A stretch of DNA of 64,000 bases, from positions 1 through 64,000 of the forward strand of contig DATCHW010000207.1 in NCBI GenBank assembly GCA_036508135.1. The letters run 5' to 3'. The position numbers were made by a program, and so were the translations under genes. Shown one piece after another: positions 50,300 to 58,496 of this stretch; positions within the stretch are counted from its first letter, which is position 1, and every line of letters starts with the position of its first letter. The stretch comes from DATCHW01 sp036508135 (GTDB lineage Bacteria > Bacteroidota > Ignavibacteria > Tepidaquicellales > Tepidaquicellaceae). Below the pieces are notes generated by a model, which saw nothing but the letters and a program-made list of their open reading frames with translations, was not told where the DNA came from and did not search any database.

Positions 50300-51271
50300 C
50301 TATTTTAAGTTTTCTTCTCTCATTTCCTTCTTTGCTTTTTCTATATTTCTTTTCCAGCCGGAATATTTTGTTCTTTTTACTGGTGATGATTTAAATAACT
50401 CATTGAATTCTTCTTCGCTGATTCTTTCTAATTCATCGAGAGATTTGTTATAAATTCTCTCAATAGGATTAAAACTTTTTTCCCCCGTAAAAATACTTCT
50501 TTTGTTAAATGGACATACGTCCTGGCAGATATCACAGCCGAATATCCATCCGTTTAAATTTATATAATCAGGTATCTCATTTTTGTTTTCAATTGTATGA
50601 TATGAAATGCAGAGATTTGCATCAAGTTTATACGGTTCGTATAAAGCTCCGGTCGGACAGGCGTTCAGACATATATTACAGGATTCACAAAGGTCATTTA
50701 TTGGTTTATCAAATTCAAGTTCGCGATTTATTAATATGTCACAAATAAAAAAGTAACTTCCTGATTCCGGATCTATCACGTTTGTGTTTTTCCCCATCCA
50801 CCCGATACCGGATTTTACCGCCCAGACTTTGTCCATTACGGGACCATCGTCAACATAATATTTTGTTTTTATCCCGCCGTCTAATTCTTCAATATCTTTA
50901 CAGATCTTTTTTAGTTTCTTTTTTAATATCTTGTGGTAATCCGCACTTCCCCATGCATACCTGGAAATCTTTCCTGTACCCGGATTTTCAAAGTGACGAT
51001 AAGGTGTTTCATAAATATATTCTGCTGAAATTATAGAAATAAATTCTTCATTTATTAATTTGGGATTTGTTCTTTTTTCAATACTAAGCTCCAGCCATGC
51101 CATATCAGCGTTTCGGTTTTCTTCAAGCCATTTTATGAAATGTTTTTTTTCTTCGGATAATTCTTCAGTTTTTGATACACCTGTTTTAAAAAATCCTTCT
51201 TCTTTAAAAAGATTTTTTATTTTATGTGTGAGGGATAAGTTTTCGTTTTGAGGGGACATTGCTTGCTTCAA
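50300..51271 (-). CDS. queG: Epoxyqueuosine reductase
   Basis: The 323-residue protein matches QueG, which reduces epoxyqueuosine to queuosine at the wobble position of tRNAs with a cobalamin cofactor and two [4Fe-4S] clusters. Visible features are RYAWGSADYHKILKKKLK, YYVDDGPVMDKVWAVKSGIG (catalytic aspartate region), GWMGKNTNVI, the cluster motifs CESCNICLNACPTGA and CDICQDVCPFN. The HEAT-like C-terminal domain of longer relatives is absent, so it is the short form. An alternative start is the fifth codon (MSPQNENL). It is the last gene of the long minus-strand run from 55864, 6 bp after the Rieske gene. Confidence 0.95.
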   Translation of the reverse strand: MKQAMSPQNENLSLTHKIKNLFKEEGFFKTGVSKTEELSEEKKHFIKWLEENRNADMAWLELSIEKRTNPKLINEEFISIISAEYIYETPYRHFENPGTGKISRYAWGSADYHKILKKKLKKICKDIEELDGGIKTKYYVDDGPVMDKVWAVKSGIGWMGKNTNVIDPESGSYFFICDILINRELEFDKPINDLCESCNICLNACPTGALYEPYKLDANLCISYHTIENKNEIPDYINLNGWIFGCDICQDVCPFNKRSIFTGEKSFNPIERIYNKSLDELERISEEEFNELFKSSPVKRTKYSGWKRNIEKAKKEMREENLK

Positions 51272-51277
51272 GTGTAT

Positions 51278-51622
51278 TTAGAAGTCAAAGTTGAAAATTT
51301 TCTTGTTTGCTTTTTTAACGAATATTTCACCTTCTGATATTTTCACTTCAAAAGTTCTTAACATGCATCCGGCTCTACCCGGCTGCTTACCTGTCTGTAA
51401 ATTAAATTTAAATCCGTGTACCGGGCAGGTAACGTATGTGCGGTCTATGTGACCCCCGGCAATTCCCGGTATGTGGTTATGGGGACAAATATTGTCCACT
51501 GCAAAGATTTTTCCTTTTACCTTAAAAAGAGCAATTTCTGTCTCGTCATCAATTTCGAAGTTTTTCCCCTCATATTCCGTTAATTCCGAAACGCTGCAGA
51601 CCTTTACAAACCGGCTATCCAT
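51278..51622 (-). CDS. Rieske [2Fe-2S] ferredoxin-like protein
   Basis: The 114-residue protein has both Rieske cluster boxes, NICPHNHIPG (C-x-H) and VTCPVHGFKFN (C-x2-H), in a compact beta fold. It begins RFVKVCSVSELTEYEGKNFE and resembles the small subunit of nitrite reductase and dioxygenase ferredoxins. It carries one electron to an oxygenase or reductase, which is not evident nearby. It sits 20 bp after the STAS gene and just before queG on the same strand; a role as electron donor to QueG is possible but only by position. Confidence 0.88.
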   Translation of the reverse strand: MDSRFVKVCSVSELTEYEGKNFEIDDETEIALFKVKGKIFAVDNICPHNHIPGIAGGHIDRTYVTCPVHGFKFNLQTGKQPGRAGCMLRTFEVKISEGEIFVKKANKKIFNFDF

Positions 51623-51642
51623 CAGATTTTGCAGTGTGAGTA

Positions 51643-51948
51643 TTATTTAATTACAAACACCTTGTCGAGCCTTGCAATCTTCATAAGGTCAAGTAAACTC
51701 TTGTTTACGTTTTTAAGCGTAAGTTTTCTTTCTTTTTCCCTTTCCATTCTCTCTGAAAGCAGGAGGCACGAAAGCCCTGTGCTGTCGCACCTTGTAACTT
51801 CAGAAAGGTCTATGGTAAAGGGGTTGTCTATTTCTTTCTGAAGAAAAATCAACTCGGTCTTCAGTTCGGCTGCGATCTGATGACCAAGTGTTTTTTCTAT
51901 TAACTTGAAGATTGTTTTATCTTTCCGTTTATCTACTTCGAATTTCAT
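51643..51948 (-). CDS. STAS-domain anti-sigma-factor antagonist-like protein
   Basis: The 101-residue protein is a single STAS domain, like SpoIIAA/RsbV: MKFEVDKRKDKTIFKLIEKT at the start, TIDLSEVTRCDSTGLSCLLL (about 44-63, with S of CDSTG as the usual phosphorylation site) and LTLKNVNKSLLDLMKIARLD. It would be controlled by a switch kinase and phosphatase, neither of which is in the window. It lies 12 bp after pnp on the same strand, so it is expressed with the pnp operon. Confidence 0.9.
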   Translation of the reverse strand: MKFEVDKRKDKTIFKLIEKTLGHQIAAELKTELIFLQKEIDNPFTIDLSEVTRCDSTGLSCLLLSERMEREKERKLTLKNVNKSLLDLMKIARLDKVFVIK

Positions 51949-51960
51949 AAATATTATTAT

Positions 51961-54090
51961 TTATTTATTCTTTTCCGGATTATTGTGGGTGCCGTGTTCT
52001 GCTCTGGGTACGGGTTTAAGTAATACCCTGCGGCTGAGTTTTAGTTTCCCGAATTCATCTATCGCAAGAAGTTTAACCTGCACCTTTTCGCCCATTTTCA
52101 AAACATCCTGAACTTTTTCCACCCTTTTATTGTCAATTTCAGAAATGTGCAGAAGTCCCTCTTTACCTGGGAAAATTTCTACGAATGCGCCGAAGTCTTT
52201 AATTCCTTTTACAACACCGTCATAAATTTTTCCGATTTCAGGGACTTGAGTGATGTTTTCAATTATTTCTCTGGCTATATCGGCGCTTTCTTTGGAAACC
52301 GCTGCAATTGTTACTTTTCCGGTATCGTCAATATCAATTTCACATTTGCTTTCCGCAATTATATGCCTGATAGTTTTACCACCCGGTCCGATAACCGCAC
52401 CGATAAGATCTGTCGGGACCTGAATCGTGTATAGATGAGGTGCGTATGGAGAAATGTCTTTTCTGCCCTCGGATATTACCTGACTCATTATACCGAGTAT
52501 GTGCAGTCTTCCGTCGCGTGCCTGCGCAAGTGCCTTTTCCATTATGTCAAATGAAATTCCGCGTATTTTTATATCCATCTGAATTGCCGTGATACCATCC
52601 GTAGTTCCGGCAACTTTAAAATCCATATCGCCGAAGTGGTCTTCCGAGCCGAGTATATCTGATAGTATTGCTATATTGTCTTCTTCTTTTATCAGGCCCA
52701 TTGCAATTCCCGCTACGGGTTTTTTCAGTTTCACACCCGCATCCATAAGAGAGAGTGAACCGGCACATACCGTCGCCATTGACGATGAACCATTTGATTC
52801 AAGTATGTCCGATACAACCCTGATAGTATATGGGAATTCTGATTCTATGGGTAATAAATTTTTTAACGACCTCTCTGCAAGATTGCCGTGACCTATTTCT
52901 CTTCTTCCGGGTCCGGGTCTTCCGCCTACTTCGCCGGTACTAAATGAAGGAAAATTATAATGCAGAATAAAACGTTTTTTAAAATCTTCCTTTAATCCGT
53001 CAATAATCTGCTCATCACTCTTAGTGCCGAGAGTTGCGGTTGTTAAACTCTGTGTCTCTCCTCTTGTAAAGAGTGCGGAACCGTGAGTTCTTGGTAATAC
53101 CGAGATTTCGCAGGTTATGTTTCTGATATCTTTCGTTGTTCTTCCGTCAAGCCTGACACCTTCCTTCAGTATCATCTCGCGCATATCTTTAGATTGAATG
53201 TCGTGCATAATTTCATCGATATTCTTTTCCATCTCCGGATATTTTTCCGCAAGCGATGTAACAACTTTCTCCACTAATGCTTTGTGCTTATCGTGTCTGT
53301 CGTCTTTTGCGAGAACTGTTCTGTCGAGAACCTTGATTTCTTCCGAGTATAATTTTTTTACATCTTCAACCATTTCAGGGTTAACCTCCGGAGGAGTGTT
53401 CAACCTCTTTGGTTTTCCTGATTCAGCTGCAAATTCTTTCTGGAGATTGCAGATATCAATAATATGCTTGTGTGCAAATTTCACGGCTTCGAGTAATGTT
53501 TGTTCGGAAACTTCCTTCGCTTCTCCTTCTATCATTACTATCGAATCAGTGGTTCCTGAGACTATAATATCAAAATCACCTTCTTCGGCTTCTTTGTAAG
53601 TCGGGTTGATTATTAATTCGCCGTTTAATTTTGTTACTCTTACCTCTGAAATAGGTCCTTCAAAAGGAATATCCGAAATAAGCAGTGCTGCGGATGCACC
53701 GATTGCCGCAAGTACGTCTGCATCGTTCTCACCGTCTGAGGAAAATACATTGCAGTTGATCTGAGTTTCGCAGAAATATCCGTCTGTAAACATAGGTCTG
53801 ATAGGACGGTCTATAAGCCTTGATGATAGAACTTCTTTTTCTGAAGGTTTGCCTTCACGTTTGAAAAATCCACCCGGAATTTTACCTGCTGATGAAGATT
53901 TTTCACGATAGTCAACTGAAAGCGGGAAAAAATCCTGCCCCTCGGTTGGTTCGTCTTTTGCTGTTGCTGTGCATAGCACTACCGTATCTTCAAGCGATAT
54001 CAATACTGCGCCGCCCGCTTGTTTGGCTAATCTGCCGGTTTCAAGCGTTAGTGTTTTTCCTCCGATTTGAAGGCTTTTTTTGTGAATCAT
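51961..54090 (-). CDS. pnp: Polyribonucleotide nucleotidyltransferase (PNPase)
   Basis: The 709-residue protein has the whole PNPase plan: first RNase PH domain (ETGRLAKQAGGAVLISLEDT, FFPLSVDYREKSSSAGKIPG, RLIDRPIRPMF), linker helices, and a second RNase PH domain (DGRTTKDIRNITCEISVLPR, HGSALFTRGETQSL, GSEDHFGDMDFKVAGTTDGI). A KH domain (DLIGAVIGPGGKTIRHII, about 555-600) and an S1 domain (IYDGVVKGIKDFGAFVEIFP, about 625-695) complete it. It degrades RNA from the 3' end with phosphate and is part of the degradosome. It lies 19 bp downstream of rpsO, the conserved arrangement. Confidence 0.98.
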   Translation of the reverse strand: MIHKKSLQIGGKTLTLETGRLAKQAGGAVLISLEDTVVLCTATAKDEPTEGQDFFPLSVDYREKSSSAGKIPGGFFKREGKPSEKEVLSSRLIDRPIRPMFTDGYFCETQINCNVFSSDGENDADVLAAIGASAALLISDIPFEGPISEVRVTKLNGELIINPTYKEAEEGDFDIIVSGTTDSIVMIEGEAKEVSEQTLLEAVKFAHKHIIDICNLQKEFAAESGKPKRLNTPPEVNPEMVEDVKKLYSEEIKVLDRTVLAKDDRHDKHKALVEKVVTSLAEKYPEMEKNIDEIMHDIQSKDMREMILKEGVRLDGRTTKDIRNITCEISVLPRTHGSALFTRGETQSLTTATLGTKSDEQIIDGLKEDFKKRFILHYNFPSFSTGEVGGRPGPGRREIGHGNLAERSLKNLLPIESEFPYTIRVVSDILESNGSSSMATVCAGSLSLMDAGVKLKKPVAGIAMGLIKEEDNIAILSDILGSEDHFGDMDFKVAGTTDGITAIQMDIKIRGISFDIMEKALAQARDGRLHILGIMSQVISEGRKDISPYAPHLYTIQVPTDLIGAVIGPGGKTIRHIIAESKCEIDIDDTGKVTIAAVSKESADIAREIIENITQVPEIGKIYDGVVKGIKDFGAFVEIFPGKEGLLHISEIDNKRVEKVQDVLKMGEKVQVKLLAIDEFGKLKLSRRVLLKPVPRAEHGTHNNPEKNK

Positions 54091-54109
54091 AAATTTCTTT
54101 CTTGTTGTT

Positions 54110-54382
54110 TTATTTTCTTAAATCCAAATCTTTTACGATTTGTCTGTAACGTGTAATATCTTTGTTCTCAAGGTATTTTAAAAGTTTTCTTCTCTTGCCT
54201 ACCATCTTTAGAAGTCCTGTTCTGGAATGGTTGTCTTTTTTGTGCGTAGAGAAGTGCTGTGCGGAAAGTTCGTTTATCCTTTTTGTAAGGATTGCTACCT
54301 GAACTTCTGCCCTGCCTGAATCTTTTTCGCCTTTGCCGAATTTAGATACAATCGCTTTTTTTTCTTCTTGTGTTAATGCCAT
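54110..54382 (-). CDS. rpsO: 30S ribosomal protein S15
   Basis: The 90-residue protein matches S15 over its full length: AIVSKFGKGEKDSGRAEVQV, AILTKRINELSAQHFSTHKK, DNHSRTGLLKMVGKRRKLLK and YLENKDITRYRQIVKDLDLR. It binds 16S rRNA in the platform of the small subunit. It lies between ribF and pnp, which is a common bacterial order, and S15 often regulates its own mRNA. The start codon is the ATG at 54382. Confidence 0.98.
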   Translation of the reverse strand: MALTQEEKKAIVSKFGKGEKDSGRAEVQVAILTKRINELSAQHFSTHKKDNHSRTGLLKMVGKRRKLLKYLENKDITRYRQIVKDLDLRK

Positions 54383-54404
54383 TATTGTTGACTGGTTTTT
54401 AAAT

Positions 54405-55340
54405 TTATAAATTATTTATTATATCTATTGAAACTTCCTTGTCTTTCTCTATTTGTTGTTTTAATTCATTAACAGAATTAAACTTTTTTTCTTCACGGAT
54501 GAAATCAAGAAACTTGATTTTTAATATCTCTCCGTATATATCATCATTGAAATCTATAAAGTAAATCTCGTTAGTCTTATTCAATCCCTCCGTAACCGTG
54601 GGTCTTACTCCGATATTCATCATTCCGTAGTATTTCTTTCCCTTTATTTCCGATAATACAAGGTAGACACCGTTTTTCGGAATCAACTTGTATTCCGACA
54701 GAGGCTTTATATTGGCTGTCGGAAAACCGATTTTCCTTCCTAATTTGTCGCCGTATATCACTTCACCTGTAAACGGGTAGTAGTCGCATAGAAGCATTGC
54801 GGCATCTTTTACGCTCGAAGCCAGTAGCATGTTCCTTATGACGGTACTGCTGACAGTGTATCCGTTTATTTTCAGTTCATCAATTTTGTGTATATTAAAA
54901 TCATATTCTCCCGAAAGTTTTTTCAGAGTTTCAAATCCACCCTCGCGGTTCCTGCCAACCATATGGTCATAACCTATCACAATATCCGAAAGACCAAATT
55001 TATCAAAAATAAACTTCTTGTAAAATTCTTCCGCGGTATTTTGTGAAAATTCTTTTGTGAAATTAATGACATAGACCATATCTATCCCGAGTCTTTCGAA
55101 CATTTCAAGTTTTTCTTCAAGCGTTGAAAGTAATTTTATATCGTGTGCTTTATTTTTAAGAACAATTTGCGGGTGGGGTTCAAATGTAACTATTATGCTG
55201 CGCAGGTTTTTAGAATCCCTGATTTCGTGAACCGAATCAATAATCTTGCGATGCCCTAAATGTATCCCGTCAAACGTACCGATCGTTATAACGCTGTTCT
55301 TGTTATATTCTACGGATTCGAAATCTCTTATAACTTTCAT
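54405..55340 (-). CDS. ribF: Bifunctional riboflavin kinase / FAD synthetase
   Basis: The 311-residue protein has the N-terminal FAD synthetase half (about 15-160): VITIGTFDGIHLGHRKIID, TFEPHPQIVLK and IVIGYDHMVGRNREGGFETL. The C-terminal riboflavin kinase half (about 185-305) shows YPFTGEVIYGDKLGRKIGFP, TANIKPL and KNGVYLVLSEIKGKKYYGMM. It makes FMN and FAD in the cytoplasm. It is the gene before rpsO in a minus-strand run; truB, often found before ribF, is absent and is replaced here by a peroxiredoxin gene 41 bp upstream. Confidence 0.97.
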   Translation of the reverse strand: MKVIRDFESVEYNKNSVITIGTFDGIHLGHRKIIDSVHEIRDSKNLRSIIVTFEPHPQIVLKNKAHDIKLLSTLEEKLEMFERLGIDMVYVINFTKEFSQNTAEEFYKKFIFDKFGLSDIVIGYDHMVGRNREGGFETLKKLSGEYDFNIHKIDELKINGYTVSSTVIRNMLLASSVKDAAMLLCDYYPFTGEVIYGDKLGRKIGFPTANIKPLSEYKLIPKNGVYLVLSEIKGKKYYGMMNIGVRPTVTEGLNKTNEIYFIDFNDDIYGEILKIKFLDFIREEKKFNSVNELKQQIEKDKEVSIDIINNL

Positions 55341-55381
55341 CAGACCCTAAATTTTTACTGCGGTAATGTCAATCGTTAACA

Positions 55382-55864
55382 TTATGATTTTAACGCTTCC
55401 TTGATTTTATCAAAATTCGGAAGTTGACCTGCATCTTCTAAGATTTCAGTATATTTAATCTTTCCCTCTTTATCAACGATAAAAGCTGAGCGTTTGGAAA
55501 CTCCATTCATACCAAAAACGAAACCGCCATCAGGATATAATGTTCCGTATTTCCCGCAAACTTCTTTATTAAAATCACTGAGAAGTGGAATTGTAATTTT
55601 ATTCTGCTTTGCCCATGCTTCCTGTGAAAAAAGTGAATCAACGCTGATTCCTAAAACTTCTGCGTTTAGGTTTGCATATTCGTTAAATCCGCCCGAGATT
55701 GTGCACATTTCCGTAGTGCATACTCCCGTAAATGAAGCCGGATAAAATAATAAAACAACGTTCTTATCCTTGAAAGAGCTTAAACTAAATTCTTTTACTT
55801 CGCCGGTCTGGTTCTTCGAGTATAATTTAAAATCAGGAGCCATATCTCCAACTTTTATTGCCAT
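55382..55864 (-). CDS. Peroxiredoxin (AhpC/TSA family, BCP/AhpE-like)
   Basis: The 160-residue thioredoxin-fold protein has the peroxidatic cysteine in YPASFTGVCTTEMCTISG (P-x3-T-x2-C, about 42-59), with a second cysteine 5 residues later in an atypical 2-Cys position. VGDMAPDFKLYSKN at the start and SAFIVDKEGKIKYTEIL near the end fit thiol peroxidases of the AhpE/BCP type. It reduces hydrogen peroxide and organic peroxides in the cytoplasm. It is the first gene of the minus-strand run that continues with ribF, rpsO and pnp. Confidence 0.92.
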   Translation of the reverse strand: MAIKVGDMAPDFKLYSKNQTGEVKEFSLSSFKDKNVVLLFYPASFTGVCTTEMCTISGGFNEYANLNAEVLGISVDSLFSQEAWAKQNKITIPLLSDFNKEVCGKYGTLYPDGGFVFGMNGVSKRSAFIVDKEGKIKYTEILEDAGQLPNFDKIKEALKS

Positions 55865-56401
55865 AAGAATTCCTTTTATATTTATATTAATTTATTAAAA
55901 TTATAGCCTTAAATATAATAAATTGTCAAATCATTAACAATTCGATTAAGTGTAATCAAATTCGGTAGTCAGCTACATCTGTCCAAAATAAATATTATTA
56001 AAAATATTTTGACCAGCAAAAGCTGATTTCCGGTAAAAAACTCCCCCTTAATAAAGGGGGAACAAAAGGGGGTTGTTTTTGTTTCGTTGAAAATTTGTCC
56101 CGAAAAAGTTAATTATTTTAATTTAATTGCACTTTTATTTAAGTTCCCAATTTATTTTGGACAGCTGTGAGTATATGGCACGTTAGTCTAAAACGAAAAT
56201 TTCGAATTAACCCGGATATTTTTTAATCTGTGATTAAAGTCAGTTTTTTAAATTTTTATTGTCACAAGATTTATCTCGTGGTTGAAATTTACCTGGTTTG
56301 TTTTGGACAACTTTGGAAGAATAGGAAACTTTTTAATTTGCTGCTGATAGTGATTTTTCAATAATTATTCAATTTATAGTCGGAATATCTTCTCGCCATT
56401 A

Positions 56402-56419
56402 TTACCGTCATAGCAGTAA
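56402..56419. promoter_or_regulatory. HipB-type operator 1
   Basis: TTACCGTCATAGCAGTAA, an imperfect 18-bp palindrome with TTAC/GTAA ends shared by the sites at 56594 and 56664, and at its left end by the one at 56453. Confidence 0.6.
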
Positions 56420-56452
56420 CAAACAGAAAATAAATCAATAATAACGAAAATA

Positions 56453-56470
56453 TTACTGCTATAGCAGTAT
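56453..56470. promoter_or_regulatory. HipB-type operator 2
   Basis: TTACTGCTATAGCAGTAT; the inner 16 bp (TACTGCTATAGCAGTA) are a perfect palindrome. It begins 51 bp after operator 1, close to five helical turns. Confidence 0.65.
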
Positions 56471-56593
56471 ACTTAATAAATTAATGGTTTTCAAAATTAC
56501 CCTAATTATCAGAAATATTATTTGACAACTTACCTCTTTCAAGAATTGATGACAACCATTTAGTCCTTGAATGTTAAATTATTTCTTTATATT

Positions 56594-56611
56594 TTACTTT
56601 CATCGCGGTAA
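56594..56611. promoter_or_regulatory. HipB-type operator 3 (degenerate)
   Basis: TTACTTTCATCGCGGTAA shares the ends and the TCAT-GC core of operator 1 but is the weakest palindrome of the four. Confidence 0.4.
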
Positions 56612-56663
56612 TATTTTTAAATATATTGTATTGAGTTTACATAATTATTAAAAACAAACAATA

Positions 56664-56681
56664 TTACCGCTGTAACGGTAA
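56664..56681. promoter_or_regulatory. HipB-type operator 4, next to the hipB start
   Basis: TTACCGCTGTAACGGTAA (TTACCG/CGGTAA arms) ends 4 bp before the hipB ATG, a position suited to autorepression by HipB. Confidence 0.65.
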
Positions 56682-56685
56682 ATAT

Positions 56686-56928
56686 ATGCGTAATTTATCT
56701 GAAATAATAAAATTTCACAGAAAAAAGAGTGGACTTTCTCAAAAAGAACTTGCCGATTTAGCCGGAGTAGGAAAAACCGTAATTTTTGATTTAGAAAAAG
56801 GAAAGGAAACTGTTCAGTGGTCAACTGTTTCGAAAATAATTAGTGTTTTGAATGTCAAAATACGATTCGAAAGTTCACTGTTAACACAAAAAGAATTTAA
56901 TTCTGATGAGAAAAGCAAAAATATATAA
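56686..56928 (+). CDS. hipB: HipB-like XRE antitoxin/regulator
   Basis: The 80-residue protein is a single XRE helix-turn-helix of the HipB type: LSEIIKFHRKKSGLSQKELA, DLAGVGKTVIFDLEKGKETV, then QWSTVSKIISVLNVKIRFES (residues about 3-62). In HipBST systems HipB binds operators and represses the operon. Four matching 18-bp palindromes lie upstream, the last overlapping the expected leader. It overlaps the next gene by 23 bp, so translation is coupled. Confidence 0.88.
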   Translation: MRNLSEIIKFHRKKSGLSQKELADLAGVGKTVIFDLEKGKETVQWSTVSKIISVLNVKIRFESSLLTQKEFNSDEKSKNI

Positions 56929-57217
56929 AAATAGAATCCTTGCCGGAATACTGGTTGAGCTCGAAAACAGCACCGGTTATGAATTTCTATATATAGAAAA
57001 CTATACCGGCGAGTGCATCTCTTTAACCCTGCCAGTTCAAAATAAAGTTTATAAGTTTGATAAATTTCCCTCGTTCTTTGAAAATCTTCTTTTGGAAGGA
57101 TTGATGCTTGAAGGAATCAATAAGGTGAGGGAAGTTGAAAAATATGATTTAATGTCTCAGTTGATAATTTCGGGAAATAATCTCTATGGTGATATTGAAG
57201 CGGAGCCTGATAAATGA
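56906..57217 (+). CDS. hipS: HipS-like protein (separate HipA N-terminal subdomain)
   Basis: The 103-residue protein matches the N-terminal subdomain of HipA encoded as its own gene: KIYKNRILAGILVELENSTG, YEFLYIENYTG and FPSFFENLLLEGLMLEGINK (family pattern FPxFFxxLLPEG). In the tripartite HipBST system of E. coli this small protein, not HipB, is the antitoxin that binds the kinase HipT. It overlaps hipB by 23 bp and hipT by 4 bp (ATGA). Family assignment is firm; the antitoxin role is from known relatives. Confidence 0.85.
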   Translation: MRKAKIYKNRILAGILVELENSTGYEFLYIENYTGECISLTLPVQNKVYKFDKFPSFFENLLLEGLMLEGINKVREVEKYDLMSQLIISGNNLYGDIEAEPDK

Positions 57218-58146
57218 ACCGGTGCCCGATTACATATAATGAATGCGGTGAAAACCTTTATTCTTCGGAGGGTTTAAAATTATTGTCTTCCGGACTCGAC
57301 GAACTTAAACCATTACAATTTACACAGGAAGAATTACGGCTTAAAGCATTTTCGGGAAGTGGTGAGTTTTCATTACCCGGAAGTTCTTTAAAACTTCTTG
57401 CAAAAATAAATCTTGCAGCAAAATCTTTTGAGATATCTGCGGCAAAAGGAAAATATATTTTAAAACCGCAAAGTGTCTTATATTCCGGGGTTCCCGAGAA
57501 TGAAGATCTTACTATGAAAATGGCAAAATTGTGCGGCATCGAAGTTCCTGTGCACGGATTGATTTATAATTACGATAAGTCTTTGACATACTTCATCCGG
57601 CGTTTCGACAGGGGTCCGGGAAAGACTAAATATCAGGCAGAAGATTTTGCACAGCTGCTGGGAAAATACCGTCATCAGAAATTTGACTCTTCTCTCGAGG
57701 AAATCGCCGGAATTATCAATAAATACTGCACTTTCCCGGTTCTTGAAAAAATAAAGCTTTTGAGGTTCGCTCTTTTCAATTATCTTATCGGGAACTGCGG
57801 GGTACATTTAAAAAAATATTCGTTGATAAAACGACACAGTGTAATTATGCTTAGTCCGTTTTATGGTCTTGTGAATACGGTTATTCTGTATGATAAAACC
57901 GGTTCTGAAATTTCCCTGCCTCTTAACGGTAAGAAAAAAGATATTAATAAAAATGATTTCTTTGAATATTTTGGTATCAAGATTCTGAATTTGAATTCAA
58001 AATCTCTGTTGGGCGTGTTGAACGATTTCGAGGATTCAATTTCAAAATGGCTGGACTTGATACAGAAAAGTTTTCTCTCAATGCATTACAAAGAAAAATA
58101 CATAAAAGTGCTTGAACAAAGAATTAATAAATTTTTCAAACAATAA
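57214..58146 (+). CDS. hipT: HipT-like protein lacking the kinase catalytic aspartates (pseudokinase)
   Basis: The 310-residue protein aligns with HipT/HipA kinases: MNRCPITYNECGENLYSSEG at the start, KGKYILKPQ (K84, ATP lysine), YSGVPENEDLTMKMAKLCGI, VPVHGLIYNYDKSLTYFIRR, FALFNYLIGN and the C-terminal helices to QKSFLSMHYKEKYIKVLE. In active relatives the catalytic loop reads about IGN-(E/G)-D-x-HLKN and the metal loop SPAYDLLNT. Here they read IGNCGVHLKK (193-201; G196 for Asp, K201 for Asn) and SPFYGLVNT (G218 for Asp). The SIQGVQ-type autophosphorylation loop is also replaced (FSGSGEFSLPG). The fold is retained but phosphotransfer is not expected. Confidence 0.85.
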   Translation: MNRCPITYNECGENLYSSEGLKLLSSGLDELKPLQFTQEELRLKAFSGSGEFSLPGSSLKLLAKINLAAKSFEISAAKGKYILKPQSVLYSGVPENEDLTMKMAKLCGIEVPVHGLIYNYDKSLTYFIRRFDRGPGKTKYQAEDFAQLLGKYRHQKFDSSLEEIAGIINKYCTFPVLEKIKLLRFALFNYLIGNCGVHLKKYSLIKRHSVIMLSPFYGLVNTVILYDKTGSEISLPLNGKKKDINKNDFFEYFGIKILNLNSKSLLGVLNDFEDSISKWLDLIQKSFLSMHYKEKYIKVLEQRINKFFKQ

Positions 58147-58150
58147 AAAT

Positions 58151-58489
58151 ATGATTAAAAATTGGCAGGAGAATTTTCCCGGGGCAATTACTCTGTGTGA
58201 TAAAGATTTTGTAATCACCTATATGAATGCAAAAGCCCTTAAGACGTTTGAAAGTGACGGCGGTGAAAAACTGATTGGTACTAACATTCTCGATTGTCAC
58301 AACGAAGAGTCAAACAAGAAGATATTTGGTATCGTAAAAAGTGGAACGCCTAATGCTTATACAATCGAGAAAAACGGCACAAAAAAATTAATCTATCAGG
58401 TGCCTGTTAACGAAAACGGAGAATATATAGGGTTGGTCGAACTATCACTCGAAATCCCTTTTGATATGCCTCACTTTAAAAGAACTTAA
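58151..58489 (+). CDS. Small PAS-domain protein
   Basis: I choose the ATG at 58151 (MIKNWQENFPGAITLCDKDF), just after the hipT stop, over a longer frame from 58112 that would overlap hipT. The 112-residue protein is a stand-alone PAS fold: FPGAITLCDKDFVITYMNAK, GTNILDCHNEESNKKIFGIV and KLIYQVPVNENGEYIGLVEL. It could bind a small ligand or haem-like cofactor and act by protein contact; no output domain is present. It lies 4 bp after hipT and 7 bp before an SDR gene, so it is part of the same transcript. Confidence 0.75.
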   Translation: MIKNWQENFPGAITLCDKDFVITYMNAKALKTFESDGGEKLIGTNILDCHNEESNKKIFGIVKSGTPNAYTIEKNGTKKLIYQVPVNENGEYIGLVELSLEIPFDMPHFKRT

Positions 58490-58496
58490 TTTCATT

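Larger units (their letters stand above)
55865..56685. other. Long intergenic region: inverted-repeat element and hipB-type operators
   Basis: CTGTCCAAAATAAAT (55979-55993) and ATTTATTTTGGACAG (56150-56164) are perfect 15-bp inverted repeats 156 bp apart. They enclose the palindromic repeat CCCCCTTAATAAAGGGGG with trailing AACAAAAGGGGGTTG (56043-56074). A related TTTTGGACAAC lies near 56300. The right half holds four operator-like palindromes for the hip operon. No protein-coding gene is seen. Confidence 0.7.
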
